DNA from: Aeromicrobium piscarium
GTDB lineage: Bacteria; Actinomycetota; Actinomycetes; Propionibacteriales; Nocardioidaceae
NCBI RefSeq assembly: GCF_007421815.1
Contig: NZ_VLNT01000002.1
Span: 384,732-448,731 of the forward strand
Length of the DNA stretch: 64,000 nucleotides
Direction of reading: 5' to 3'
The stretch's first letter is position 1. The number at the start of each line of letters is the position of its first letter. The translations under genes and the position numbers were made by a program. The notes beneath the pieces were generated by a model. That model searched no databases. It was not told the origin of the DNA and was given only the letters and a program-made list of their open reading frames with translations. Positions 52,985 to 61,201 of the stretch are shown here, piece by piece.

Positions 52985-54475
52985 CTGACTACTTTCACCG
53001 AGCTGGGCGTCGAAACCGCCATCACCGATGCCCTGGCTGATGTCGGCATCACCACCGCGTTCCCGATCCAGGAGATGACCCTGCAGGTCGGGCTCATGGG
53101 CACCGATCTCATCGGCCAGGCGCGCACCGGCACCGGCAAGACCCTCGCCTTTTCCATTCCGGTCATCCAGCGGACCATCGTCCCCGGCGATGCCGACTAT
53201 GACGAGCTCGCCGCACCGGGCAAGCCTCAGGCGCTCATCGTCGCCCCGACGCGCGAGCTCGCCCTGCAGGTCGCCAAGGACGTCGACACCGCATCGAAGA
53301 ACCGCGGCACCCGCAATCTCACCATCTACGGCGGCGTCCCCTACGAGCCCCAGCTCGAGGCACTGGAGACCGGTGTCGACATCGTGACGGGCACTCCTGG
53401 GCGCATCCTCGACCTCATCAACCGAGGCGCCCTCGACGTCAGCCACGTCAAGTCGCTGGTCCTCGATGAGGCCGATGAGATGCTCGACCTGGGCTTCCTG
53501 CCCGATGTCGAGGCCATCCTCGCGCGCACCCCCGAGACCCGCCAGACCATGCTATTCAGTGCGACGATGCCCGGCGCGATCGTGTCGCTGGCCCGCAAGC
53601 ACATGCACCACCCGATGAACATCCGGGCGGAGTCCGCCGAGGCCAACCAGACGGTTCCCGCCACGAACCAGTTCGTCTGGCAGGCGCACGACATGGACAA
53701 GCCCGAGGTCGTGGCGCGCATCCTGCAGGCCGACGATGTGGGCCGGGTCATCATCTTCACGCGCACCAAGCGCCAGGCGCAACGCGTCGCCGACGACCTC
53801 GCCGACCGCGGCTTCCCCGCCTCGCCCCTGCACGGCGACATGGCGCAGAAGGCGCGCGAGAAGGCCCTGCAGGGCTTCCGCGACGGCGAGGTGAGCATTC
53901 TCGTCGCGACCGATGTCGCCGCGCGCGGCATCGATGTCGCCGGCATCACGCACGTCATCAACTACACGTGCCCCGAGGACGACAAGACCTATGTGCACCG
54001 CATCGGCCGCACCGGTCGCGCGGGCGCGAGTGGCACGGCTGTGACCTTCGTCGACTGGGCCGATATCCAGCGCTGGAAGCTCATCAACACCGCGCTCGAT
54101 CTGCCCTTCGAGGAGCCCGAGGAGACCTACTCGACCTCCGAGCACCTCTTCCGCGATCTCGGCATCGACCCGAACGTCAAGGGACGTCTGAAGCCCGCCG
54201 CCCCCAGGGAGCCGAAGCCCAAGCAGGGCGACCGCTCAGGCTCGGGGTCCGGCGGATCGTCGCGTAATCGTCAGCGCAGCCGTCGGTCGTCCGGTGGGTC
54301 GGGGACGTCGCCGGAATCCTCCGCCGATGCGCGACAGACATCCTCGGGCGAGAGTCAGCCTCGGAGAGGTGAGGATGGTCAGCCACGTCGACGTCGCCGC
54401 CGACGCCGCCGTTCCGGCGGTGCTTCGGGCGAGGGGAATGCCGCCTCGGCTCCCGCGTCCAGCTCCAACGACTGA
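52985..54475 (+). CDS. DEAD-box RNA helicase (RhlE-like)
   Basis: The likely start is CTG 52985, giving MTTFTELGV as in homologues (496 residues); no ATG/GTG lies near, and an upstream start at 52883 would run into the divergent gene. Motifs: Q-motif FPIQEMTL, ARTGTGKT (I), PTRELALQV (Ia), DEADEMLD (II), SAT (III), RGIDVAGI and HRIGRTGRAG (VI). The C-terminal tail (about 410-496) is Ser/Gly/Arg-rich with a nine-arginine run, for RNA binding. Confidence 0.93.
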   Translation: MTTFTELGVETAITDALADVGITTAFPIQEMTLQVGLMGTDLIGQARTGTGKTLAFSIPVIQRTIVPGDADYDELAAPGKPQALIVAPTRELALQVAKDVDTASKNRGTRNLTIYGGVPYEPQLEALETGVDIVTGTPGRILDLINRGALDVSHVKSLVLDEADEMLDLGFLPDVEAILARTPETRQTMLFSATMPGAIVSLARKHMHHPMNIRAESAEANQTVPATNQFVWQAHDMDKPEVVARILQADDVGRVIIFTRTKRQAQRVADDLADRGFPASPLHGDMAQKAREKALQGFRDGEVSILVATDVAARGIDVAGITHVINYTCPEDDKTYVHRIGRTGRAGASGTAVTFVDWADIQRWKLINTALDLPFEEPEETYSTSEHLFRDLGIDPNVKGRLKPAAPREPKPKQGDRSGSGSGGSSRNRQRSRRSSGGSGTSPESSADARQTSSGESQPRRGEDGQPRRRRRRRRRSGGASGEGNAASAPASSSND

Positions 54476-54551
54476 CGGCTCCCGCCTCGATGGGCGGTGG
54501 GCCATCACCTACCTGCACCACTCGCGCCATCCAGGCCATCCCGGCCACGAA

Positions 54552-54665
54552 GGATCTGATTCCGTGGTCGTCATGGCGACCGCAGAGTCACATCCTTCGT
54601 CGCCGTGGGACTAGGGATGTGATTCTGCGGTCGTTATAGCAGCCCTAGAGTCACATCCTTCGTCG
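54552..54665. repeat. Two 'GTGATTCTGCGG / GAGTCACATC' palindromic repeats
   Basis: The 284-bp convergent gap 54476-54759 holds two copies in tandem: GGATCTGATTCCGTGGTCGT ... GACCGCAGAGTCACATCC (54552-54595) and GGATGTGATTCTGCGGTCGT ... TAGAGTCACATCC (54614-54659), each followed by TTCGTCG. They match the elements at 42223-42335. The remainder shows no gene. Confidence 0.82.
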
Positions 54666-54759
54666 CCTCACCTATCGCGAGCAACGAGAGTCAGTGGTTG
54701 ATGGCTCACCGACCAGCGCAGCGGTACGGGATGATTCACCGCCCATGCGGCGGAAGGGA

Positions 54760-55398
54760 TCAGACGACGATGACGGGCGTGCCCATCGGCGCCCAGTCCC
54801 AGAGGAACGCGGCATCCTCGATGTTCTGCCGGATGCAGCCGGCAGAGAGCGCCTCGCCCAGTTGGTCGAGGGACTGCTCAAGCTGTCCGTCGTGATCGAT
54901 CGGGATCGCGTGGAAGCCGATCGGCTCGCTCCAGCCGGTCGTGAACTCCACGAAGTACTCCATCGTGCCCGAGTTGTCGAAGCTCGTGGCGTTCCGGTAT
55001 CGGGCCCGCACCTCATAGGACCCCGGGTCGAGGTTGTCGAAGCGGCTGCCGGAGACCAGATACGTGGACGTGACGGTGCCATCGTCTTCGACGAGCCACA
55101 CCCGTTGATCGTCCTGGCTGAACACGACCCGGCGGCCCTCGCCTGAGTCGGCCGGAACGGCCGGCACCGCGTCCTCCGCAGCCGGCTCCTCGGGCTGCGG
55201 CTCGGCCGACGGGGCAACCTCCTCGGCCAGCACGGGCAGCGTCGCACGGACCAGCGCGGGAGTCTCGTCGGCGTCACCGGCGCTCGACGACGGAGCGAGG
55301 ATCGCCGTCAGCCCCACCGCGAGAGAGACGGTCACCGAGCCGAAGAACATGGTTCCGCGGGCCCGCATCCGGTGGGAGTTGCGACGGTGCTTACCCAT
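54760..55398 (-). CDS. L,D-transpeptidase (YkuD) domain protein, exported
   Basis: From ATG 55398 (212 residues), overlapping the ParA-like stop by 8 bp. A basic lead and a hydrophobic signal or anchor (about 17-40) precede a Pro/Glu/Ala linker and the YkuD domain (about 85-212), ending with FHAIPID and SAGCIRQ, the catalytic His and Cys segment. It would crosslink or modify peptidoglycan outside the cell. It ends within four residues of the domain. Confidence 0.88.
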   Translation of the reverse strand: MGKHRRNSHRMRARGTMFFGSVTVSLAVGLTAILAPSSSAGDADETPALVRATLPVLAEEVAPSAEPQPEEPAAEDAVPAVPADSGEGRRVVFSQDDQRVWLVEDDGTVTSTYLVSGSRFDNLDPGSYEVRARYRNATSFDNSGTMEYFVEFTTGWSEPIGFHAIPIDHDGQLEQSLDQLGEALSAGCIRQNIEDAAFLWDWAPMGTPVIVV

Positions 55399-56146
55399 CC
55401 AGGAACCCCCGGGCGATCGCTCGATAGGCGTCCGCACCCTTGTGGTTCACCGATGTCGCGAGGATGGAGCGGCCGATCGCGGGTGCCTCGGCGAAGCGGA
55501 TCGACTTGGGAATGGGCGGTTCGAGGACCGTCAGATCGTAGGTCTCGGCGATCGCCGTGCGGACATTCTGCGCGTGCCGGGTGCGGCCGTCGTACATCGT
55601 CGCCAGCACGCCCCGGATGACCAGATCGGGGTTGATGAACTGACGCACGTCGTAGATCGTGTCGAGCAGCTGGCCGACGCCGCGGTGCGAGAGCGTCTCA
55701 GCCTGCAAGGGGATGACGACCTCGTCGGCGGCGGAGAGCGCACCTACCGTCAGCACGCCGAGCGCCGGCGGGCAGTCCAGCAGGATCCAGTCGTAGTCCG
55801 AGCGCACCTTGTCGAGCGCGACTCGGAGCCGCTGCTCGCGACCCGTCCGGGTAACAAGCTGCTCCTCGGCCTGCGTGAGCGCGATGCTCGCCGGCAGGAG
55901 ATCGACGCCGTCGTCGGTCTCCAGGATGGCCTCGATGGCGGGCACCTTGCCGAGCAGAACCTCCCCGACCGTGACATCGAGCTCCTCAGGATCGATGCCC
56001 AGCGAGAACGTGAGACTCCCCTGGGGATCGAGATCGACGACGAGCACCCGCTGGCCTTCCTCCGCGAGCGCAGCACCGAGGGAGGCGACGCTCGTGGTCT
56101 TGGCCACGCCGCCCTTCTGGTTCGCCAACGCGATGGTCGTCGTCAC
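55391..56146 (-). CDS. ParA/Soj-family ATPase (Rv3213c-like orphan)
   Basis: GTG 56146 gives 251 residues. The deviant Walker A is KGGVAKTTS near 10-18, then VVDLDPQGSLT (A') and LLDCPPALG (B). No ParB gene is adjacent, so this is an orphan placement ATPase, coupled to a cell-wall enzyme gene. CACAAT sits 6 nt before the GTG. Confidence 0.9.
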   Translation of the reverse strand: MTTTIALANQKGGVAKTTSVASLGAALAEEGQRVLVVDLDPQGSLTFSLGIDPEELDVTVGEVLLGKVPAIEAILETDDGVDLLPASIALTQAEEQLVTRTGREQRLRVALDKVRSDYDWILLDCPPALGVLTVGALSAADEVVIPLQAETLSHRGVGQLLDTIYDVRQFINPDLVIRGVLATMYDGRTRHAQNVRTAIAETYDLTVLEPPIPKSIRFAEAPAIGRSILATSVNHKGADAYRAIARGFLDG

Positions 56147-56228
56147 GTGCCCATTGTGCCATCGTCGCCACCGGCCGCGCGGTCGATCCACATCGGACAC
56201 CGCATCGCGCGGGTGGCATGCTGGCGCC

Positions 56229-56987
56229 ATGACTGCGCGTGCCCTCGTCACCGGACCGACAGCGGGGATCGGTAAGGCCTTCGCCCGGCAACTCGCCGCG
56301 GAGGGCGTGGACCTCGTTCTGGTCGCGCGCGATGAGGATCGATTGACCGAGCTCGCCGACGAACTGCGCCGCGCCCACGGCGTCGACGTCGAGACCCTGC
56401 CGGCCGATCTGACCGACTCCGGCGCGCTCGACCGGGTCGCCACACGGCTGGCCGACGACTCACGGCCGATCGGCCTGCTGGTCAACAACGCCGGCGCGTC
56501 GATCGCGGGCTGGTTCGGCGCCACCGATATCGCCCTGGAGGATCGTCAGCTCGATCTGCTGGTGCGCGCTCCGATGCACCTGATGGACGCGGCGCTCAAA
56601 GCGATGTCTCGGCGCGGCTACGGGGCGATCGTCAACGTGGCGAGCGTCGCAGCCTTCACCCCGCGGGGAGCCTATTCGGCCCACAAGTCCTGGCTGGTGA
56701 ATCTCTCGCTGTGGGCCCACCTGCAGTACGCAGACGCCGGTGTGGTCGTGCAGGCGCTCTGCCCCGGCTTCACCCGCACCGAGTTCCATCAGCGCATGGA
56801 CGCCGATATCTCCGGCATCCCGGACTGGATGTGGCTGAAAGCCGACGAGGTCGCGGCGGCATCGCTCCGCGATCTGCGTCGTGGGAAGGCGCTGTCGGTG
56901 CCGACCGCCAGGTACCGGGCGTTGTCCACGCTCGCCAGGCACGCGCCGATCCGGCTCGTCGCGGCCGCGGCGAAGCGAGGTCGCTGA
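56229..56987 (+). CDS. Short-chain dehydrogenase/reductase
   Basis: 252 residues with the cofactor motif TGPTAGIG (near 8-15), NNAG (near 88), the catalytic Ser in VASVAAF and YSAHK (near 145-149), then PGFTRTEF. A classical SDR of unknown substrate. Its stop overlaps the ATG of the hydrolase gene by one base. Confidence 0.9.
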   Translation: MTARALVTGPTAGIGKAFARQLAAEGVDLVLVARDEDRLTELADELRRAHGVDVETLPADLTDSGALDRVATRLADDSRPIGLLVNNAGASIAGWFGATDIALEDRQLDLLVRAPMHLMDAALKAMSRRGYGAIVNVASVAAFTPRGAYSAHKSWLVNLSLWAHLQYADAGVVVQALCPGFTRTEFHQRMDADISGIPDWMWLKADEVAAASLRDLRRGKALSVPTARYRALSTLARHAPIRLVAAAAKRGR

Positions 56988-57817
56988 TGAGCGTCCCGCA
57001 GACCCTGGCTATCCCGGACGGTGTCGAGGTGACGCGGATCGCGTCCGAACGCTGCGAGCACGCGGTGCATCGGGCGGCTCCTGCCGGGGAGGTGCGTGGG
57101 TCGATCCTGCTGGTCCACGGGTGGACGGGGAGCAAGGAGGACTTCACCCCGATCCTGCCGTTGCTGGCGGCGCACGGCTTCGATGCCCTCGCCTACGACC
57201 AGCGCGGCCAGTACGAGACCCCCGGCGAGCCGGATGACGACTACAGCCTCGACGGCTTCGCCCAGGATGCCCTGGCCCTTGCCGAGACTGCCTTCGGCAC
57301 CGCCCCGTTCCATCTCCTGGGGCATTCCTTCGGCGGCCTCGTGGCCCAGCAGGCCACGGTGACGGCCCCTGAGCTCGCCGCCTCGCTGAGCCTGCTGTGC
57401 ACGGGTCCGGGTGCGCTCGGGGACTCCCCCACCCGTCCGCTCAAACACGTCATCGCCGCGATCGGCCAGCTTCCGCTGCTGAAGATCCATCAGTTGCGCG
57501 AGCAGGGCATCAAGCGGCCGGCCCAGATCACCGCCTTCCTCGCGCGTCGCTTCACCTCGCAGTCGCAGGCGGCCCTCGCGGCGATGACCCAGGCGCTGAT
57601 CGACGCGCCGGACATCATCGACGATGTCGCGCGCACAGGGGTGCGGACGTGGGTCGGCCGTGGGGAGAATGACGACGCATGGTCCTTCGAGGCGCAGGAG
57701 GAGATGGCGCGACGGCTCGGCACCCACGTCGTCATCGTTCCCGACGCGGGCCACTCGCCCGCCGTCGAGTCTCCCGGGGCGCTGATCGACGCCTGGCTGC
57801 CCTTCCTCATCAGCTGA
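56987..57817 (+). CDS. Alpha/beta hydrolase
   Basis: 276 residues with the oxyanion segment LVHGWTGSKEDF, the nucleophile GHSFGG (near 110), Asp/Glu in VGRGENDDAW and the catalytic His in DAGHSPAVE. It is translated together with the SDR gene, which suggests linked steps of one pathway; substrate unknown. Confidence 0.9.
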   Translation: MSVPQTLAIPDGVEVTRIASERCEHAVHRAAPAGEVRGSILLVHGWTGSKEDFTPILPLLAAHGFDALAYDQRGQYETPGEPDDDYSLDGFAQDALALAETAFGTAPFHLLGHSFGGLVAQQATVTAPELAASLSLLCTGPGALGDSPTRPLKHVIAAIGQLPLLKIHQLREQGIKRPAQITAFLARRFTSQSQAALAAMTQALIDAPDIIDDVARTGVRTWVGRGENDDAWSFEAQEEMARRLGTHVVIVPDAGHSPAVESPGALIDAWLPFLIS

Positions 57818-57861
57818 GCATCGGGACTCGCCGGCTTCGTCCCGCCCCGCCCTTGCCCCCA

Positions 57862-57918
57862 CGAGTGGTGCAGATTCGCCCTTGAATCAGTGTTTCCGGG
57901 GCGAACTTGCACCACTCG
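57862..57918. repeat. 20-bp-arm hairpin (CGAGTGGTGCAGATTCGCCC)
   Basis: In the convergent gap after the hydrolase gene, arms at 57862-57881 and 57899-57918 pair at 18 of 20 around a 17-nt loop. It is not related in sequence to the other repeats. A two-way terminator is possible. Confidence 0.8.
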
Positions 57919-57952
57919 CGGACGAGGGAAGCTGAGCGCGACCGCCCGGGGA

Positions 57953-58243
57953 TCAGCCGACGATGGCGCGCAGGGCCGCGACGTGATCGCGATAGGCGCG
58001 CCGGCCCTCTGTGGTCAGGGATGCCCAGGTGCGGACTCGCCGGTCCCGGGTGCCCTTGGTGACGGTGACGTATCCGGCCTCGTCGAGGGCCTTCACCTGC
58101 TTGCTGAGGACGGACTCGCTCACCCCCAGCACCTCGCGGAGAGCCGCGAACTCCACCTGGCCGACCGTGTCCAGGGCGGCACAGATCTGTAGCCGGTGCG
58201 GCGCGTGGATCACGGTGTCGAAGCCCTCGACGCCGGTACTCAC
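57953..58243 (-). CDS. Small winged-helix (MarR/ArsR-like) regulator
   Basis: GTG 58243 overlaps the upstream stop (GTGA), giving 96 residues: HAPHRLQICAALDTVGQVEFAALREVLG ... SVLSKQVKALDEAGYVTV, a one-domain transcriptional repressor of the kind often coupled to a membrane-protein gene. Ligand unknown. Confidence 0.86.
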   Translation of the reverse strand: MSTGVEGFDTVIHAPHRLQICAALDTVGQVEFAALREVLGVSESVLSKQVKALDEAGYVTVTKGTRDRRVRTWASLTTEGRRAYRDHVAALRAIVG

Positions 58244-58689
58244 GAGGCCTCCCGCAGCGCGCGCCGGTAGTCGCGATCCCACTGCGGCCCGACGACGGTC
58301 CAGAGCAGCACGGTCACCACCGCGAACACCGTGGCCACCACCAGACTCTGGGTGATGGCGGCGACGATGAGACCGATCGCGAAGGGCACGATCATCAGCC
58401 AGTAGCGCCATGCCTCGCGAACGAAGGGATTGCCGAAGTCCCAGGTACCGGTGCTGCGTCGATACCAGAAGACGGAGCTGAGCACGATCGCCAGGGCTAC
58501 CGCGAAGATCACGGGCTGCCACCCGCGTGCCGCCATCGACACCGTCAGCAGGGCCGCGCCTACCCCGAGGTAGGCGTAGAAGCCCGTCGGGGCGGCCGCG
58601 CGATCGGCGATCCCGGCCCGAACGTCCTCGATGGATGCCAGCGCCTCGCGCGCCGCAGCGTCGTCGTCGAATGCATCTTGACTTTCCAT
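58240..58689 (-). CDS. Small membrane protein coupled to a regulator
   Basis: 149 residues with a soluble acidic lead (about 1-35) and four hydrophobic helices in two close pairs (about 38-55/60-77 and 93-110/115-132). No motif recognised. ATG 58689 is 7 nt after TAGAGT (58697-58702), so leaderless. Regulator-plus-membrane protein pairs of this form are common in actinobacteria. Confidence 0.75.
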   Translation of the reverse strand: MESQDAFDDDAAAREALASIEDVRAGIADRAAAPTGFYAYLGVGAALLTVSMAARGWQPVIFAVALAIVLSSVFWYRRSTGTWDFGNPFVREAWRYWLMIVPFAIGLIVAAITQSLVVATVFAVVTVLLWTVVGPQWDRDYRRALREAS

Positions 58690-58742
58690 ACCGGAAACTC
58701 TAACGTTGACTTTCCATCACGGCAAGCCGATGAGGAAAGTCA
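58678..58742. promoter_or_regulatory. Direct repeats TTGACTTTCCAT at the start of the small operon
   Basis: Identical 12-mers at 58678-58689 (over the start codon) and 58706-58717, 28 bp apart, plus an inverted GGAAAGTCA at 58734-58742. They flank the -10 (58697-58702), as expected for sites of the coupled repressor. Confidence 0.6.
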
Positions 58743-59360
58743 GCGAAGTGCGGCCCGGATCGCCCGCCGCGCGACCGGCCCGAGGCCGTCGAGCGTGCTG
58801 GCCAGCGAGCTGAGCGTCGCCAGCGCCCCGTCCGACTCCGCGGCGCGCACCGGTGCGGTGAGCTCGATGCCGATGAAGGACGACGAGACCAGATCCGCGA
58901 GTTCGCCGGCCGATACGAGCTCACCGAAGGGCGAGCCCACGAGCAGGCGCTGGGCGACCTCTCGCACGCGTTCGGTCCACAGGTCCAGCGCCGCCCTCGA
59001 CACCTCCGCCATCGCCGGATCGGTCTGCGCGGCGGCGAGCGCCTGCCCCAGGATCGCGACGCTGCCCGCCTCGCGTTCCTCACGCCGCACGCGGGCGGCG
59101 AGGTCCACCAGCCCGGAGAAGCTGTCGACCGTGTCGAACTGCGTGGCGTAGCGGTCGACCCGCTCCTGCGTGGCGGCCAGACAAGCCGCGCCGATCAGCT
59201 CGGCGACACTGCCGAAGTGGTAGAAAACGAGCCCCTGTGCGAGCCCCGCTCGCTCGGCCACCGTCCGAGCGGACACCTTCGCGATGCCGTCCACGCGCAT
59301 GGCCTCGATGGTGGCATGCACGAGCCGGCGCTTGGTCTCCTGCGATTTCGGCGTGGTCAC
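58740..59360 (-). CDS. TetR-family regulator
   Basis: 206 residues; the helix-turn-helix reads VSARTVAERAGLAQGLVFYHFGS. It is the last gene of the SRPBCC/DUF4166 cluster and follows the membrane gene by 4 bp, yet it has its own TAGGCT (59367-59372) 6 nt before GTG 59360. It probably binds the TTGAGC palindromes at 61143-61192. Confidence 0.88.
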   Translation of the reverse strand: MTTPKSQETKRRLVHATIEAMRVDGIAKVSARTVAERAGLAQGLVFYHFGSVAELIGAACLAATQERVDRYATQFDTVDSFSGLVDLAARVRREEREAGSVAILGQALAAAQTDPAMAEVSRAALDLWTERVREVAQRLLVGSPFGELVSAGELADLVSSSFIGIELTAPVRAAESDGALATLSSLASTLDGLGPVARRAIRAALR

Positions 59361-59364
59361 CCGC

Positions 59365-59775
59365 TCAGCCTAGAACGAAGCAGCGGCAGCCGGACCCTCG
59401 AGACCGACCGAGCCCGACCAGGGCGGCGATCATCGCGACAGGCACGATGACGATGGCGAAAGCCGACATGCCGAAGAGCACGAGACACCCACCGGTGGCG
59501 ATGCCGACGGCCACCACCGTGCCCAGCCTCGCGACGATGTCGCCGTAGTACTCCGCGAGCACGGGATACAGCCCCGCAGCGACCAGCGTGCCGGGAACGG
59601 ACAGGATGAGCCCGATAGGGATGCCCCATACCGCGCCGATGAAGGCACAGGCGGCCGCGATCCTGATCGCCCCGCCCTCGCCGAGCACTGCGATCAGGGC
59701 GACCGCGACCCCTGAGAGCCCACCCGCGACACAGCCGGCGACGATGCCACGGAAGACGATGCACGGGCGCGTCAT
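59365..59775 (-). CDS. Small membrane protein
   Basis: 136 residues with four Gly/Ala-rich hydrophobic helices; ATG overlaps the DUF4166 stop (ATGA). No known motif. Part of the TetR-controlled cluster. Confidence 0.75.
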   Translation of the reverse strand: MTRPCIVFRGIVAGCVAGGLSGVAVALIAVLGEGGAIRIAAACAFIGAVWGIPIGLILSVPGTLVAAGLYPVLAEYYGDIVARLGTVVAVGIATGGCLVLFGMSAFAIVIVPVAMIAALVGLGRSRGSGCRCFVLG

Positions 59776-60473
59776 CGTACGAGCTGCGGTTCGCTGAGGA
59801 CTCGCGATCGGCGCGAGGGCGGGAGCGGTCGCTCACGCGTGGGCATCACGGCGGCGGGCGGCGGTCCCGTGTCGAACTCGGCCGTGAAGCGGCCCTCGTA
59901 GCCGAAGATCGGACCGCAGAGAGGATGGTCGACCCGCACCGCGATGACGTACTGCCCGGAGCTCTCGTCGTAGGACTCGCGCACCCGAGCGTGCCCCGTC
60001 GCCCACGCGGGCAAGGGCCACCAGCGACCCAGGGCGATCGACTGCGCCGTACTGCTCAGTTCGAGACCACCGTCGCGGACCTCGAGTTCGAGCGCCGCGG
60101 CGACATGGTGGTGGGTGCCGAGGAAGTCGACGATGCCACGCTCGGGATCGCGGACCATCGCCGCGTCGAAACGTCGTCGCAGGCCGGGCGCCAGCTCGAA
60201 GGTCCGCACGAAGGACACGGCCTCGCGACCGAAGGTGTCCCGATAGCCGCAGTTCTCGATCGTGAAACCGATATCGGTGCCGCACTCGGAGAAGAGCAGA
60301 TGCCGGGTCGCGCCGAGCGCGAGGAACGGTGTCATATAGGCGGGGCCTCGCCAGATCCGGCTCATGACACCACGGCCGATACTGCGCTGACCGGGGACCA
60401 GCGCGAAACGCCGCTGCATCGCGGGATGCAACTCGTCGAAGGAGTCCCCGAGCGCCTGTCGGAAGATGCTCAT
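59772..60473 (-). CDS. DUF4166-domain protein
   Basis: From ATG 60473 (233 residues), overlapping the SRPBCC stop. FRQALGDSFDELHPAMQRRFAL and a later GYEGRFTAEFD are typical of DUF4166 proteins, often found with SRPBCC or epimerase-type partners. Function unknown. Confidence 0.84.
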   Translation of the reverse strand: MSIFRQALGDSFDELHPAMQRRFALVPGQRSIGRGVMSRIWRGPAYMTPFLALGATRHLLFSECGTDIGFTIENCGYRDTFGREAVSFVRTFELAPGLRRRFDAAMVRDPERGIVDFLGTHHHVAAALELEVRDGGLELSSTAQSIALGRWWPLPAWATGHARVRESYDESSGQYVIAVRVDHPLCGPIFGYEGRFTAEFDTGPPPAAVMPTRERPLPPSRRSRVLSEPQLVR

Positions 60474-61129
60474 CGCGGCGCCTCCAGCTGGGCCGACTGC
60501 CTCGGCGCGGACGCCGAGGCCCTGTCGGGAGGTGTCCGCAGGCACCGGCGCGCCGAGGGCACGCGGGAGGGCACCGGACGCAACGCCAGCAGCGCCACCG
60601 CTGCAGCCGCGGGCACCGACCACGCGGCGAGGAGAAGGACGGGCATCACCCTGGCGGTGACGTCCAGCAACGCGAAGACGAGCGAGAGCCGCGGCGATTG
60701 GCCGGTCTGCGCCCACAGTCGCAGACGATCGAAGGACCATGCCGTCGCCCACCCCATGAGCGGTCGCACCAGACGATCGAGACCGCGATAGCGGGGCTCG
60801 TAGTCGTAACCGGTCAGGAACCTCACCCCGCCCTCGCCGGTGGGCACGTAACGCCAGTAGCCCGACCCCTGAGCGATCGGCGAGAGGCGATGCGAGGAGG
60901 CGAAGCGCAGTGAGGAGGTTGCTCCTCCGTCCGCACGCTCGCGAGTCCCGGCATGAGCGCCGAGGCCGTGGACGCCGAAGGTCGAATAGCGGAACCGGCC
61001 CGGCGCCGTGGCGACGATGCTCCCGAATCGCAGGTCCCATCGCGCGTGATTGCTCGGCACCTGCGTGAGGTGCCAGATCCGGGCCATCGGAGCGTCGATC
61101 CGGGTCTCGACGTAGATCCTCCGGTACAT
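60470..61129 (-). CDS. SRPBCC-fold protein with C-terminal membrane segments
   Basis: From ATG 61129, after AAAGGAG, 219 residues: YVETRIDAPMARIWHLTQVPSNHARWD opens a START/SRPBCC ligand-binding domain (about 1-150); two hydrophobic segments follow (about 145-185), then a basic tail. First gene of the operon. A lipid-like ligand is possible. Confidence 0.8.
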   Translation of the reverse strand: MYRRIYVETRIDAPMARIWHLTQVPSNHARWDLRFGSIVATAPGRFRYSTFGVHGLGAHAGTRERADGGATSSLRFASSHRLSPIAQGSGYWRYVPTGEGGVRFLTGYDYEPRYRGLDRLVRPLMGWATAWSFDRLRLWAQTGQSPRLSLVFALLDVTARVMPVLLLAAWSVPAAAAVALLALRPVPSRVPSARRCLRTPPDRASASAPRQSAQLEAPR

Positions 61130-61142
61130 GAACATCTCCTTT

Positions 61143-61192
61143 TTGAGCAGTCGATCAAAAAGGAGATTACAAGATATTGAGCGGTTGCTCAA
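61143..61192 (-). promoter_or_regulatory. Promoter with two TetR-type operators
   Basis: On the minus strand TTGAGC (61192-61187), a 17-bp spacer and TAATCT (61169-61164) form a good -35/-10 pair. TTGAGCGGTTGCTCAA (61177-61192) covers the -35, and the related TTGAGCAGTCGATCAA (61143-61158) lies just downstream of the -10. Two sites around one promoter suit tight repression. Confidence 0.85.
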
Positions 61193-61201
61193 GTGGTGGA
61201 T

